From Torymus aiolomorphi (Eukaryota; Arthropoda; Insecta; Hymenoptera; Torymidae): 64,000 bases of DNA. The notes beneath the pieces were generated by a model that was not told the origin of the DNA, did not search any database, and was given only the letters and a program-made list of their open reading frames with translations. How positions within the stretch are numbered: the first letter of the stretch is position 1; each line of letters starts with the position of its first letter. The DNA is taken from the NCBI GenBank assembly GCA_036365515.1, contig CM070874.1, positions 96,320,942-96,384,941 on the forward strand, written 5' to 3'. Made by a program: the position numbers and the translations under genes. Positions 44,401 through 53,873 of the stretch are shown in pieces.

Positions 44401-46097
44401 AGCCAGTGTTGTAATCGCTATGCCAAAGCGAAGAACCCGTATATGAAAGAAGGTTATAATGTTGAAAAGGATGATAAATATTTAATGTCTTTGACGTCAA
44501 CAATTTATACGGTTGGGCGATGACCGAGTCCTTACCATATGGAGTCTTTCAATGAGTGAAGAATGTGAATGAGCCAAACTTCTTCGACATCCCCGACGAC
44601 TGCGACTTTGGATACTTTGTTGAAGTAGATCTGAAGTATCCCGAAACACTACATGATGCTCACAAAGACCTTCCATTCTGCGCTGAGCACATGACACCTC
44701 CAGGATCTAAACAACATAAATTGATGACAACGCTTCACGATAAACATCGATGTGTGCTTCACTATAGAGCACTCAAGCAAGCTTTGAAACATGGCTTAGT
44801 TCTCGTAAAAATACATCGTGTCATTCAATTCAAGCAAAGTCCTTGGCTAAAACAATATATTGACTTGAACAGCGCAAAACGAAAGGAAGCCAAGAACGAG
44901 TTTGAAAAAATGCTCTTCAAACTGTTTAACAACGCTGTTTATGGCAAAACAATGGAAAACAAGAGGAAACGCGTTGATGTGAAGCTAGTCACTAAGTGGA
45001 AAGGCCGCTATGGAGCTGAAGCACTTATTTCAAAACCAAATTTCCATAGTTCTGATATTTTTGATGAAAACCTCGTTGCTGTGCAGCTACTACGCACGGA
45101 GATCTCTATAAGAAAACCAATATACATCGGATTGTCAGTTTTGGATTTGTCCAAGATATTAGTCTACAGGTTTCACTATGAGTACATGCGAGATCGTGTA
45201 GGTGACCAAGGCAAGCTATTATACACCGACACGGATAGTCTGATATACGAGGTGACAGGTGTCGACATGTACAACGTGATGCGACAGGATATTCAAGAAT
45301 TCGACACGTCAGACTATCCAGAGATCAATCCGTTCAACATGCCTCAAGCCAATAAAAAGAAAGTTGGCTTGATGAAAGATGAATGTAACGGCGAGATCAT
45401 GTTGGAATTCGTCAGGTTGCGAAGCAAGATGTACAGCGTCAAGGTACAGAACCAAAAACCTATAAAGAAGGCTAAAGGAGTCAAGACTTCCGTGGTTAAA
45501 GCCACGATCACCCCTGACGACTATATCAAATGTCTTCGTAAGAATGTCATCATCACTCGTGAGCAGCGAAATATTCGATCTCGACATCATCATCTCAACA
45601 CCGAGAAAGAAAAAAAGATTGCTTTGAGTGCTCACGACGACAAACGCTGTTTGCAGTCCGGCACAACAGATACACTGCCCTGGGGTCACTACAAAATAGT
45701 GGGGGAAGCAGCGACCAATGAGGAAGCATTTCAAGAGGAGGGGATAGAACCATCGAACACCGCAGAGGTTGTGTCCAATGAGGAAGCTCATCGAGAGGAG
45801 GGGATCGAGCCGCCGAACGCCGCAGAGGAGGTAGCGGCAAGCTCGTTATATAAGGAGACGGTGCAAGAGCTCATTCGCACAGTCGAGCCTTCTAGTCAGC
45901 AACAGACCCCCGAGCAACAAAACGCCTCGCTTCTCGCAGCTCAGCAGCAGATTTTCGAGCATCAAGACGTCTCGCTCCTTGCAGCTCAGCAGCCGTTCCT
46001 TGTTGCTCAGCAGCCACTCCTCATCGCTCGACATCTCAAGAGATCTTGTGAGACGACACTTGACGAATCACTCATCAAAAGAGCAAGAGAAATCTAA
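41490..46097 (+). pseudogene. Protein-primed DNA polymerase B, broken
   Basis: Three exons: 41490-43543, 43603-44272, 44332-46097, with two 59-bp GT-AG introns. The N-terminal 200 residues hold two diverged copies of a 75-residue domain. Then comes a block with DNECF and HYVWIK (Cys and His recalling papain-like peptidases, speculative) and a CxxC...H...C finger. Replication motifs: exonuclease YADFE (43188-43202), SGYD and SDLYLKTD, polymerase NNAVYGKTMEN and YTDTDS (45222-45239). Lesions are a TAG at 43050-43052 inside the finger, a frameshift near 44485-44495 and a TGA at 44553-44555, the last two between the exonuclease and palm. The last 130 residues are a Glu/Gln-rich extension with a doubled NEEA..EEGIEP unit and a basic end. 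In intact relatives this enzyme copies the genome from a protein primer. Confidence 0.9.
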
Positions 46098-46177
46098 GGT
46101 TAGTATCATACATTGAGAATTTTTCATTATTTTAATAAACTAAAGGAAATTAATCAACACACTTGTATATGTTACAG

Positions 46178-46475
46178 ATGGATCTTTCAAAGTTGAATGC
46201 CATCGCTCGTGGAGGATTTCTCCCTACAAAAAAACTCTGATCTATCTCAAGGAGTCAAGCTTATGGTGACAAAGTTAAAAATCGTGACGACAAAATATGG
46301 AACGAAGATCGTCGCCGAGCTGGACAGCAAGTCTGAGGTGTTCTTGCCCAAGCGAGTATCAGACGCATTAGTAGAAGACGAGAACTTCTTCTTTGACTTA
46401 GCTGGTGCAGCAAACAAGTATGAACTCTTTTTAACTTGTCTCGGCGTGTCTAATATTGAATTTAGTGGAAAATGA
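46178..46475 (+). pseudogene. Small OB-fold-like protein, frameshifted
   Basis: An ATG at 46178 opens a frame that stops at 46240. After an A7 run (about 46229-46235) the homologous frame continues to 46475. The body has TKYGTKIVAELDSKSEVFLP, a phrase I associate with small proteins next to the polymerase in arthropod Polinton-like elements; an OB-type single-strand-binding role is inference. A GT (46099)...ACAG (46177) pair suggests an intron between the polymerase stop and this ATG. AATAAA sites follow at about 46514 and 46677. Confidence 0.6.
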
Positions 46476-46698
46476 GTGTTGTGAATATTCAGTTCTTGTA
46501 AATAAGTTATAGAATAAAAAACATTGTTCGTGATTTAAAACTAGATGTTGCAAATAAGTAAAACTCTTGTCTCGACGCGTTTAATAAGTGATGTAAATAA
46601 GCATTGTAAATAGGCGTTAAAATTAGTTCTTGTAAAAACATATGTTAAAAAAACGTTAAAGACATATAAGTTAATGAATAAAACATTGTTCTTTGATT
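46476..46698. other. Convergent intergenic region
   Basis: AT-rich spacer between the plus early block and the minus integrase. It has duplicated GAATAAAAAACATTGTTC / GAATAAAACATTGTTC phrases that contain poly(A) signals. Confidence 0.6.
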
Positions 46699-47643
46699 TC
46701 ACTTTAAAAAATTGTTTTTATTAAACATTCCATCTACATTTTTATCAATCCAACTATTATGTGAATTATCAAAGCCAAGCCATTTTACAAAAATTTTACT
46801 TCCTTTTTTCTTAATTACTTTTTCTACAAGATAAATATCTGGATACTTGGCTTTGAGCAATTCTTGTTCGTAGAAGCCGCCTGAGACAGGCTGATCTTGA
46901 TAGTCCTTCAGATGGTAAGTCGTGGGATTTGTAGCTGCTATTCGTATAATTGTAAATATCTCTGTAGACCAATTGGGAGTATATCCTTTGTCAAATACTG
47001 CTTTAGCCTTGCTCACTCGGACTTTATCACCAATTTTAAACTTTGGTTTAATCTTCTTAGTTATTTTACGAGCAAATCTCTGGAGTATATCTTCTTCGTT
47101 TTTGGATGTTACATCTTTAGGTTTCACGCCGATAGTACGATGTTTACGATTATTGTATGCGGTAAGTAAATCGGGTAAAATATCTAGCCACTTGTAGTTG
47201 CCTCTCAAACTGAATTTTTTCCACATAGCACTTTTTAACGTGCGATTAAAACGTTCACATATCGATGCTTTTAGATTACTAAAGGTTGAGTACAACTTTA
47301 TTTTGTGTGTACTCATAAGTTTTTGAAAATCTGTGTTATAGAATTCTTTGCCTCTGTTGGTATGGAGATTTTTCGGTACTCTGCCTTTAACAAGTACAGA
47401 TTTCATAGTTTCTGAGACATCTTTGCCTGTTTTTCTCTTTACAGGAACAGCCCATGCGTATTTGGAGAAAATGTCGATTATAGTAAGCAGGTATCTATAG
47501 CCCTTATTATCCTGAGCGTAAGGAATCATTTCGACAAGATCTGCTTGCCAAGTCTCGTCCAAACCACACACGTCAAAGCTTCGACGTGTATAGTTACGTC
47601 TTACAGGTTTGTGCAGTTCTTCAACTAGTCTTTCATGTTCCAT
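46699..47643 (-). CDS. Retrovirus-type integrase with chromodomain
   Basis: 314 residues, uninterrupted. The rve core has D35 (WQADLVEM) and E130 (SICERFNR), but the middle catalytic position is N96 in LHTNRGKEF where the family has Asp; one G-to-A transition explains it. N96 to E130 has DD(35)E-type spacing. The C-terminal chromodomain (about 268-305: YLVEKVIKKKG...VKWLGFD..HNSWI) would guide insertion to histone-marked chromatin. TATAAAAG at 47690-47683 and TCAGT with A at 47658 (32 nt) form its promoter. The protein is probably strand-transfer dead. Confidence 0.93.
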   Translation of the reverse strand: MEHERLVEELHKPVRRNYTRRSFDVCGLDETWQADLVEMIPYAQDNKGYRYLLTIIDIFSKYAWAVPVKRKTGKDVSETMKSVLVKGRVPKNLHTNRGKEFYNTDFQKLMSTHKIKLYSTFSNLKASICERFNRTLKSAMWKKFSLRGNYKWLDILPDLLTAYNNRKHRTIGVKPKDVTSKNEEDILQRFARKITKKIKPKFKIGDKVRVSKAKAVFDKGYTPNWSTEIFTIIRIAATNPTTYHLKDYQDQPVSGGFYEQELLKAKYPDIYLVEKVIKKKGSKIFVKWLGFDNSHNSWIDKNVDGMFNKNNFLK

Positions 47644-47653
47644 GTTTGTGGCA

Positions 47654-47998
47654 TTACTGATTGAATATTTGTGCCATAGCCTCTTTTATAGTCAAATTGT
47701 CAGCTTTTATTTGAGATATCTTTGCATCAACTTCAGCTCTATGAGTGTCAACTATCTTCTGTATGTCATCCAGACTAGCTTTAAGTTTTGTAGTTATTTC
47801 TTGAATTTCTATTTGAATAATGTTTCGTAGAGTCTCTAAATTTACAACATCGCTCGGTTGTTGAGGATCAGCAACATTGCATAATTTTTTATTGTCTATG
47901 TCGTAGTGACCGTCAGTCGTGACTTTAAAGCCAACGCCCGGTGGTCCTCTACTACCTTCGGTTTTTCCAAGATTACGTCCAAACACGTCAACTCTCAT
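47654..47998 (-). CDS. Fibre-like trimeric coiled-coil protein
   Basis: 114 residues. A short collagen-like RGPPG (about 17-21) is followed by YDIDNKKLCNVADP..PSDVVNLETL, a phrase typical of fibre or tail-shaft proteins, then a long heptad region (55-114). A receptor-binding or spike-base role is inference. The promoter TATATATATT (T at 48040) has TCATTC with A at 48007, 33 nt apart. It overlaps the integrase promoter. Confidence 0.65.
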   Translation of the reverse strand: MRVDVFGRNLGKTEGSRGPPGVGFKVTTDGHYDIDNKKLCNVADPQQPSDVVNLETLRNIIQIEIQEITTKLKASLDDIQKIVDTHRAEVDAKISQIKADNLTIKEAMAQIFNQ

Positions 47999-48028
47999 TT
48001 TAAGAATGATCCATATATTCGTGTGCGC

Positions 48029-48949
48029 TCAATATATATAGCCCGGTTCACGCAGTTCTTCGATTATAGAGTGTATCTCGTTTACGCGACTTGGATTTCC
48101 GGAAGATCTTTCAGCTGTTAGTAATTGAAGACGGTCAACGAGCTCATTTGGATTGTCCCAGTAGACGTAGTCTAAAGCAGTACGCTTTTTTGCAATTTTA
48201 TAACGAGGTAACGAGCCACCTTTAATCGATTCTCCGGTAATTGTTTTCGAGGTAATATTGAACAACGGAGCAATAATATTATTAAATTTATTACTATTAT
48301 GAACACGAATCCTTTCGTTCTTGTCATATCGCCTTTTATGAGCCGATGATAGTTTTAAAATTTTGCGATAATTTTTTAAATCATCTGCACTTATATTATT
48401 TTGATTTGGCTGTTTCGCTATGAGTAACTCGAGTAATCCTGTAGTTTTCGGGTATCTTACTCCATTAACTTTAATTTGCTTATTATAAAAGCTAATCGGT
48501 AAATTACCAATAAAAAATTCACCCTTTTCATTTCGTACTCCATAAATTTTGTCAAGATACTGTGATTGATTGAGTTTCAGGGCTTTGATGTACAAATCAG
48601 AGTCATAAGCATCGTTATCACTACCTGCTGTTTCGAAAGATGTCTCGTGAGCATTTTGTATCGTTTCATTAAACTCGCTGTCAGAACTTTCATTTTGTTT
48701 GACGCTACTTAGTTCGACTGTGTTATCTTCGACACGACTTTGTTCGACGGTGTTATCTTCGATACTACTTTGTTTATTTTTCTGAGTTACAAGGTTTTGT
48801 AGAGGATCAACTATTGGTTTAAAAGTTTCATTTAAAATCTTTTCGACATTGTCTTTCCCAAATTTTAATATTCTATATTTGCGTTTAATCGCAGCTCGTG
48901 CCTTAACGAGTTGACGAAGCACGTTTTTTTCTCGTTCAAAGTGAGCCAT
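48029..48949 (-). CDS. Conserved Polinton-type protein of unknown function
   Basis: 306 residues, uninterrupted. Basic helical N-terminus, a Ser/Glu/Asp-rich linker (65-115), then the conserved part: GEFFIGNLPISFYNKQI, YPKTTGLLELL and a C-terminal DYVYWDNPNELVDRLQLL. It sits beside the ATPase as in relatives, which suggests a virion or assembly role. Promoter TATAAATA (49012-49005) and CCAGTT with A at 48978. Confidence 0.75.
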   Translation of the reverse strand: MAHFEREKNVLRQLVKARAAIKRKYRILKFGKDNVEKILNETFKPIVDPLQNLVTQKNKQSSIEDNTVEQSRVEDNTVELSSVKQNESSDSEFNETIQNAHETSFETAGSDNDAYDSDLYIKALKLNQSQYLDKIYGVRNEKGEFFIGNLPISFYNKQIKVNGVRYPKTTGLLELLIAKQPNQNNISADDLKNYRKILKLSSAHKRRYDKNERIRVHNSNKFNNIIAPLFNITSKTITGESIKGGSLPRYKIAKKRTALDYVYWDNPNELVDRLQLLTAERSSGNPSRVNEIHSIIEELREPGYIY

Positions 48950-48990
48950 GTTGTCGTTTCAACGTTCAGTCAGAAACTGGTGATTGTTAC

Positions 48991-49697
48991 CTATGTGCAT
49001 GTTATATTTATAGCAAAATTGTCGAAACCCTTGCGAAATCTGCCATCATTTATTTCTCTATCTTTATCGATTACTAAAAAACCATGCTTATCATCTCCCC
49101 AACACTTGGAGCACAATTCTTTAAATTGAATATAAGTCATATCGGTATTTACGTGATCGTCATAGATATGCTTTAGATTTACTTCATCTTGTCTAAAAAT
49201 AGCAAGTAAGTTTACATTATCTCTGACAAGATGTTTGGGGACGTGAGCATAAGTTTGACATAGATAAAAGCAGTCAACCTTTTTATGCCTGCCCATGCAG
49301 AAAAATGCTCTAACATATCCTGTTTTTCACAAGCAATATCGTCAAATATCATGATAGAGTTTGGAAGTGCGTGATCGGGGTCGACAACTGCATCGTGCTC
49401 GCTGAACGGAAAAGATTGTACACCTATAGGTTCTAAGATTTCATTTAAGAATTTATATTTTGGCTGATTGAGAGACTTTGAGTAGACGTATACATTTTCA
49501 AATCTAACGCCATTAGGATGTGTTATGAGAGCAAGTAAACTATTTGTTTTTCCGCAGTTTGACGCGCCGCAGAAGACTGCTCGTATACTATCAGGAAGTA
49601 GATCGCCATGTCGTTTTGCTCTTTTATCATGTTCTACAAGCGCGTCAAAATTTTCTATTGGTAGCTTTACTCTTTGCTCTTTAAAGTTCATGATCAT
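48991..49697 (-). pseudogene. FtsK/HerA-type packaging ATPase, frameshifted
   Basis: The frame from 49697 has Walker A GASNCGKT (44-51) and Walker B SIMIFDD (114-120). At a T-run near 49288-49303 the frame shifts, and the remainder of the protein is in another frame to 48991. The first frame alone ends at 49212. In intact relatives it drives genome packaging into capsids. It could be a sequencing indel rather than decay. Confidence 0.88.
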
Positions 49698-49722
49698 TAC
49701 TCTATGAAAACCAAATCACGAA

Positions 49723-49769
49723 TGATTGCTATGAGTATAAATAGCGGTCTTATATAGCTTTCACCATCA
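49723..49769. promoter_or_regulatory. Overlapping back-to-back promoters
   Basis: Minus: TATATAAG (49756-49749) and TCATTC with A at 49723, 33 nt. Plus: TATAAATAG (49736-49744) and TCAGT with A at 49769, 33 nt. The two TATA boxes lie inside each other's start-site window, so the ATPase and PLA2 genes may exclude each other's initiation. Confidence 0.7.
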
Positions 49770-49794
49770 GTTGCCCGTTGACATTCGAAGAGTG

Positions 49795-50628
49795 ATGATC
49801 ATTCACAAACGCGGACGCGGTTTAGTTAATAAAATTATCAATAAACTTCCATTTGAGCTTCACATACCTGGTTATCAATACTGTGGTCCAGGCACTAAGT
49901 TGGCAAAACGTTTAGCACGAGGAGATCTTGGAATTAATCCCCTAGACGCTGCTTGTAAAGAGCACGATATAGCTTATTCTAAAAATCGTGAGAACGTTCA
50001 AGGGAGAAACGCCGCAGATAAAATTTTAGCTGATAGAGCTTGGAATCGCGTTAAATCAAAAGACGCTAATTTCAGTGAAAAAGCGGCTGCATACGCTATA
50101 ACTAATACTATGAAATTAAAATCTAGATTTGGCATGGGTTTGAAGAAGAAGAAAAGTAAAAAGCGAAAGAACTCTAGAAAATCTAAATTAGGAATGGGTT
50201 TGAGGAAAAAGAAGAGAAACCAAGTTCCCTTGAAAAAAATTATCAAAGCTGGTGCCTTTAAATCAACGCCAAGTAACTGCGCTCTAACAGTCATACGATC
50301 AGCTTTGAAAAAAGCTCGAAGCGCTGTTAAAGAAGCTGGAGGTAAAAAGAATATTAAAATTCCACGTATTTTACCAGTCCCCGCGAAAACAGGTGGTGTG
50401 TTGCCATTTCTCATACCCCTCTTTGCAGGTTTGAGTGCAATTGGCGCTCTAGCAGGTGGTGCTGCTGGAATAGTGAAAGCCGTAAACGATGCAAAAGCTG
50501 CTAAGCAGCAGTTGGAAGAAAATAAAAGACATAATAAAACTATGGAAAGTGTAGCGTTGGGAAATGGTTTATATCTTAAACCACATAAAGTTGGATTAGG
50601 TCTTCATTTAAAAAAAAAAAAAGTTTGA
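49795..50628 (+). CDS. PLA2-domain minor capsid protein (VP1u/pX-like)
   Basis: 277 residues from the ATG at 49795; the frame is open upstream only from a TTG. Residues 23-62 form a parvovirus VP1-type phospholipase A2: calcium loop YCGPG (29-33) and active-site HD (57-58) in DAACKEHDIAY. Lys/Arg-rich blocks with MGLKKKK and MGLRKKK follow, then a Gly/Ala-rich hydrophobic segment (about 205-230) and a GNGLYLKPHK...KKKK tail recalling adenovirus pX/pVI-type core proteins. In such viruses the enzyme breaches endosomal membranes. The gene ends in an A13 run immediately before GTTTGA. Confidence 0.9.
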   Translation: MIIHKRGRGLVNKIINKLPFELHIPGYQYCGPGTKLAKRLARGDLGINPLDAACKEHDIAYSKNRENVQGRNAADKILADRAWNRVKSKDANFSEKAAAYAITNTMKLKSRFGMGLKKKKSKKRKNSRKSKLGMGLRKKKRNQVPLKKIIKAGAFKSTPSNCALTVIRSALKKARSAVKEAGGKKNIKIPRILPVPAKTGGVLPFLIPLFAGLSAIGALAGGAAGIVKAVNDAKAAKQQLEENKRHNKTMESVALGNGLYLKPHKVGLGLHLKKKKV

Positions 50629-51028
50629 TCAAATAAAATTACCTCAGCGCGCACTTACCAATGTTGACATATTAAAATATGCAAAACTTTTAAAAATACC
50701 TAATTTTCGGGGAGTATTTATGAGAAATGCAATGCCGGCTTCTAGACCGCGCTATAGTGAATCAGCTATAGTTAATCTAGACGATGCTAGCGGTCCTGGA
50801 ACGCATTGGGTTGCATACAGAAAAAGAGGCAAAAATGTTATATATTTCGATAGTTTTGGCGATCTCCGACCGCCTTTAGATTTAATATTATACCTCGGAG
50901 TAGACGAAGTTAAATATAATCATGAAAGATATCAAGATTTTGACACATACAATTGCAGTCACCTCTGTCTAAAATTCTTGTGGCTATATAAGGAGAGGCT
51001 GAGGAAACATTGCTTCATTCTGATTTAA
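50610..51028 (+). CDS. Adenovirus-type maturation protease
   Basis: The ATG at 50720 gives 102 residues with H29 (GTHWVAY), D44 (FDSFGD), Q72 and C79 (NCSHLC), the adenain-type catalytic set. Family-like N-terminal sequence (LTNVDILKYAKLLKIPNFRGVF) is open in frame upstream of that ATG, back into the A13 run at 50610-50622, with no ATG. The true start is therefore upstream: a non-ATG start, loss of the start, or a shift at the A run from the PLA2 frame. There is no TATA box between the two genes. It cleaves capsid precursors in intact relatives. Confidence 0.88.
50985..51016 (+). promoter_or_regulatory. Penton promoter inside the protease gene
   Basis: TATATAAG at 50985-50992 and TCATTC with A near 51016, about 31-32 nt on, just before the penton ATG at 51035. 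Confidence 0.6.
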
Positions 51029-51034
51029 GCTGTC

Positions 51035-51721
51035 ATGGAAGATTCATTAACTCTGACACTTTCAGGTACATCTTCTACACTAGAAGCACAGTATTTTCTA
51101 CCAATCGAGTTATTGCCAAATAAAAATTACGTTTTAGGGCTTGTTGAACTTTTAACATTTAATTCAATCCCCAATATAGATAGTAACAATAATAAGTTTT
51201 ACGTAGGTGGAAACGTTGTCCCTCTTCCAGTAGGAAGTTACGAAATTGAGGATATTGACAAATTCCTTCGTAAAAAATTAGCGCACAACGATATTACTTT
51301 CAATTTAAAGCCTAATAATAATACTCTTCGCTGTACAATCAAGTGTAGTCAGCCTATAGATTTTCGACCTGAAAATTCACTCGGTCGTCTACTGGGCTTC
51401 ACCAGACGTATTCTCGAACCAAACGTCATTCATAATTCTGACTTACCTGTTACAATTCTCAAAATCAACGCTTTGAGAGTCGAGTGTAATATCACTTCAG
51501 GAGCATATATAAACGATCGAAAAGTACATACGATACACAAGTTTTTTCCTGCAGCATCTCCAGGTTATAAAATCATCGAAGATCCCTCGCACGTCATTTA
51601 CCTTCCGATTGCCGTAAAGCGTATAGATCATTTGCAAGTACGTATCATCGATCAAGACGGGAATTTAGTAAATTTCCGCGGAGAAGTTATAACTATAAGA
51701 TTACATATCCGCCAGGCATAA
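51035..51721 (+). CDS. Penton / minor capsid protein (single jelly roll)
   Basis: 228 residues, uninterrupted. All-beta pattern with the phrases PGYKIIEDPSHVIYLP and IIDQDGNLVNFRGEVITIRL, which I recognise from Polinton penton proteins. Forms capsid vertices. The stop TAATG overlaps the ATG of the next small gene. Confidence 0.85.
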   Translation: MEDSLTLTLSGTSSTLEAQYFLPIELLPNKNYVLGLVELLTFNSIPNIDSNNNKFYVGGNVVPLPVGSYEIEDIDKFLRKKLAHNDITFNLKPNNNTLRCTIKCSQPIDFRPENSLGRLLGFTRRILEPNVIHNSDLPVTILKINALRVECNITSGAYINDRKVHTIHKFFPAASPGYKIIEDPSHVIYLPIAVKRIDHLQVRIIDQDGNLVNFRGEVITIRLHIRQA

Positions 51722-51867
51722 TGGGAATCGTTTACAACAAAAACTATATAAGCAGAGAAATATGCCCACCACGCATCAGTCATCAACGAACTGTGAAGGC
51801 GCTAACACGTCAGAGCATACAAATACTAAAAAGTCTAGGATTAAAAGTAGTACTTGGTGGAAGATAA
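51721..51867 (+). CDS. Small 48-residue basic protein
   Basis: ATG overlaps the penton stop (TAATG). The product has VYNKNYISREICPPRIS and ends QSIQILKSLGLKVVLGGR. Short proteins ending in FLKSLG/ILKSLGL between penton and capsid genes are common in arthropod Polinton-like elements as I recall. Translation by stop-start coupling is inference. The MCP promoter lies inside it. Confidence 0.6.
   Translation: MGIVYNKNYISREICPPRISHQRTVKALTRQSIQILKSLGLKVVLGGR
51745..51780 (+). promoter_or_regulatory. Major capsid promoter
   Basis: TATATAAG at 51745-51752 and TCAGT (51776-51780, A at 51778), 33 nt apart. Confidence 0.65.
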
Positions 51868-51897
51868 CTTGTATCATCTTTTGCTGCTTTCAACGAA

Positions 51898-53129
51898 ATG
51901 GAAGAAATTCTAAGCATACAAACACCTGTAACTTTCGATTAATCCGTAGCGCACTATGAGATTCACGCTCACCAACCGTATACAGCATCATTCAGCAACA
52001 GTGATGAAATTCGCATATCTATTCAACATCAAGATTTATGTCTTTTACCTTCTCGCAGCGCTCTACATATCTGCGGACGATTGGTTAAAACTAATAATAC
52101 TCCCACTACAAATACAGAACTTGTCAACAATGCCATTTGTCACTTGTTTGGAGAAATCAGATATGAGTTGAACGCCATTGAGATAGACAAGTGTAAAAAT
52201 GTTGGTTTAACCACTCTCATGAAAGGCTGGGTGTCACTCAATCCGACTCAGAGTTTTATCATTGAAAATGCGGGCTGGATCGATGTAGAAGAAACACAGA
52301 ATATTGTTGATAATGCTGGTTACTTCAATGTATCGATTCCATTGAGTCTAATTTTTGGCTTCGCAGAGGCTATCGTAAAATTGTAGTAAACGCAAAGCAT
52401 GAACTGGTTCTCATGAGATCGAGAAACGACTTGAACGCCGTTAAACAAACAGCTATAAGAGTAGAAGATGCAGAAGGTTATGAGGACTTTAATATTGATA
52501 TAACTAGAATCGAATGGCTAATGCCATACGTAGTTGCATCGAACTCTAACAAAATTCGCTTACTCGATTTCGTGGGAAAAGATCGACCCATTGCCATGAG
52601 TTTTCGCACGTGGGAATTGTACGAGTATCCACTACTGCCGATTACGTCGAGACAGGTATGGACTTTTAAAATATCAAATCAACTTGAAAAACCACGCTTT
52701 GTCATCTTAGGTTTTCAAACTAATAGAAAAGATCGAAGAGCTGCAAATGCTAGTCAGTTCGATCATTGCAATCTTACAAATGTAAAACTCTTTCTCAATT
52801 CTCAGTCATATCCGTATGGCAATCTTAACCTCGATGTGAATCGAAATCAATTTGCCATGCTCTACGATATGTACGCTAATTTTCAGAATTCTTACTATGG
52901 TAAAGATCCAGAACCTATGTTGAAAAAGTCGCAATATCTCACTTACGTGCCCCTAATAGTGATAGACTGCTCAAAACAAAACGAGTCCTTAAAGAGCGCC
53001 CCTGTAGACATTCGTTTAGAATTTGAAGCAAAGGAAAATTTTCCTGCTGGAACTTCAGCCTACTGCTTGATCTTGCACGATCGCATAGTTCAATATAGTC
53101 CCGTCAGTGGCGACGTGCAGAAACTTTAA
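51898..53129 (+). pseudogene. Major capsid protein (double jelly roll), broken
   Basis: ATG at 51898, in-frame TAA at 51940-51942, then open to about 52360-52372 where the frame shifts, then open from 52413 to 53129 (238 residues). The C-terminal part has SRQVWTFKI, KPRFVILGFQTNRK and YGNLNLDVNRNQFAMLYDMY, phrases of the Polinton capsid family. Two lesions mean no full capsid protein from this copy. Confidence 0.88.
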
Positions 53130-53133
53130 GGAG

Positions 53134-53167
53134 TATATAAGATGCGCGAGCCTCCGGCTCCTCGTCA
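53134..53167 (+). promoter_or_regulatory. Promoter of the right 171-residue gene
   Basis: TATATAAG at 53134-53141 and TCATTC with A at 53167, 33 nt apart; ATG at 53201. Confidence 0.65.
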
Positions 53168-53200
53168 TTCGTCATTTGGAATTCGAAGCGAAATTTTGCC

Positions 53201-53716
53201 ATGGACTACGCAGTGGATATGCAGGGCTTTAAAAAGCCTGGCAATGATTTCGTTTTGAAAGAGTTGGCTTTCGTGTCTCTTAACGACGACGATGAGCCTG
53301 TAGTGTACCTCTTCAAACCACCGTTTCCTTGGCGAAAACTAACAGACAAGTACAAACGTGAAAATTTGTGGTTAGAACTTTGCTATCATGGACTATCGTG
53401 GAATGACGGTGATTATGACTATACTGAAATTGGAAAAATTCTTCAAGATGCATTCAAAGATGCTAAAAGAATTTTCGTGATTGGTGAAATAAAAAAGTTG
53501 TGGTTAGAACGTTTTAATTTTAATGTTACTGATATCAATGAAATGAACTATCCATCTTTCGATTCTCCAAGATCAGTGACTATATGTACTAACCATAATG
53601 GAGCATGCAAAACTACTTGTGCACTGTACAACGTAAAGCGCATGAAAAAATTTTACCGCAACGATCCCAACATGGAGTGGGAAGACGTTATGGAGTGGGA
53701 AGACATAGGAGAATAA
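53201..53716 (+). CDS. 171-residue virus-element protein, right paralog
   Basis: Intronless, same length as the spliced gene at 40308-41152 and about half identical by eye (DMQGFK, FVLKELAF, LWLELCYHGLSW, CTNHNGACKTTCAL). The C-terminus has a doubled MEWED. Lying near opposite ends of the element and pointing outwards, the pair may derive from an old duplicated terminal segment. Confidence 0.75.
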   Translation: MDYAVDMQGFKKPGNDFVLKELAFVSLNDDDEPVVYLFKPPFPWRKLTDKYKRENLWLELCYHGLSWNDGDYDYTEIGKILQDAFKDAKRIFVIGEIKKLWLERFNFNVTDINEMNYPSFDSPRSVTICTNHNGACKTTCALYNVKRMKKFYRNDPNMEWEDVMEWEDIGE

Positions 53717-53762
53717 AATTTGAGGGGCAATGGAGGGGTTGATAGACAGGTAGAACCTCACA

Positions 53763-53790
53763 GGATAGGAGCGAGGTGGGGCTCCTATCC
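53763..53790. other. 10-bp perfect hairpin
   Basis: GGATAGGAGC and GCTCCTATCC around an 8-nt loop, just after the right 171-residue gene. It may mark a 3' end or a structured terminus of the element. Confidence 0.6.
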
Positions 53791-53873
53791 CCCTTCAAAT
53801 TTTTTAATAGTTTCATAGCTGACCACTAGGTGGCTACGGTGCTCTCGTAAGCAGTCAGTAGGGGCATGGGTTA

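Noticed and set aside
44497..46034. Minus-strand frames over the polymerase gene (45309-45791, 45595-45840, 45846-46034)
   Set aside because: Shadows of the polymerase coding strand without family features.
49771..49794. TTG at 49771 as start of the PLA2 gene
   Set aside because: The first ATG in frame is at 49795 and fits the predicted initiator at 49769.
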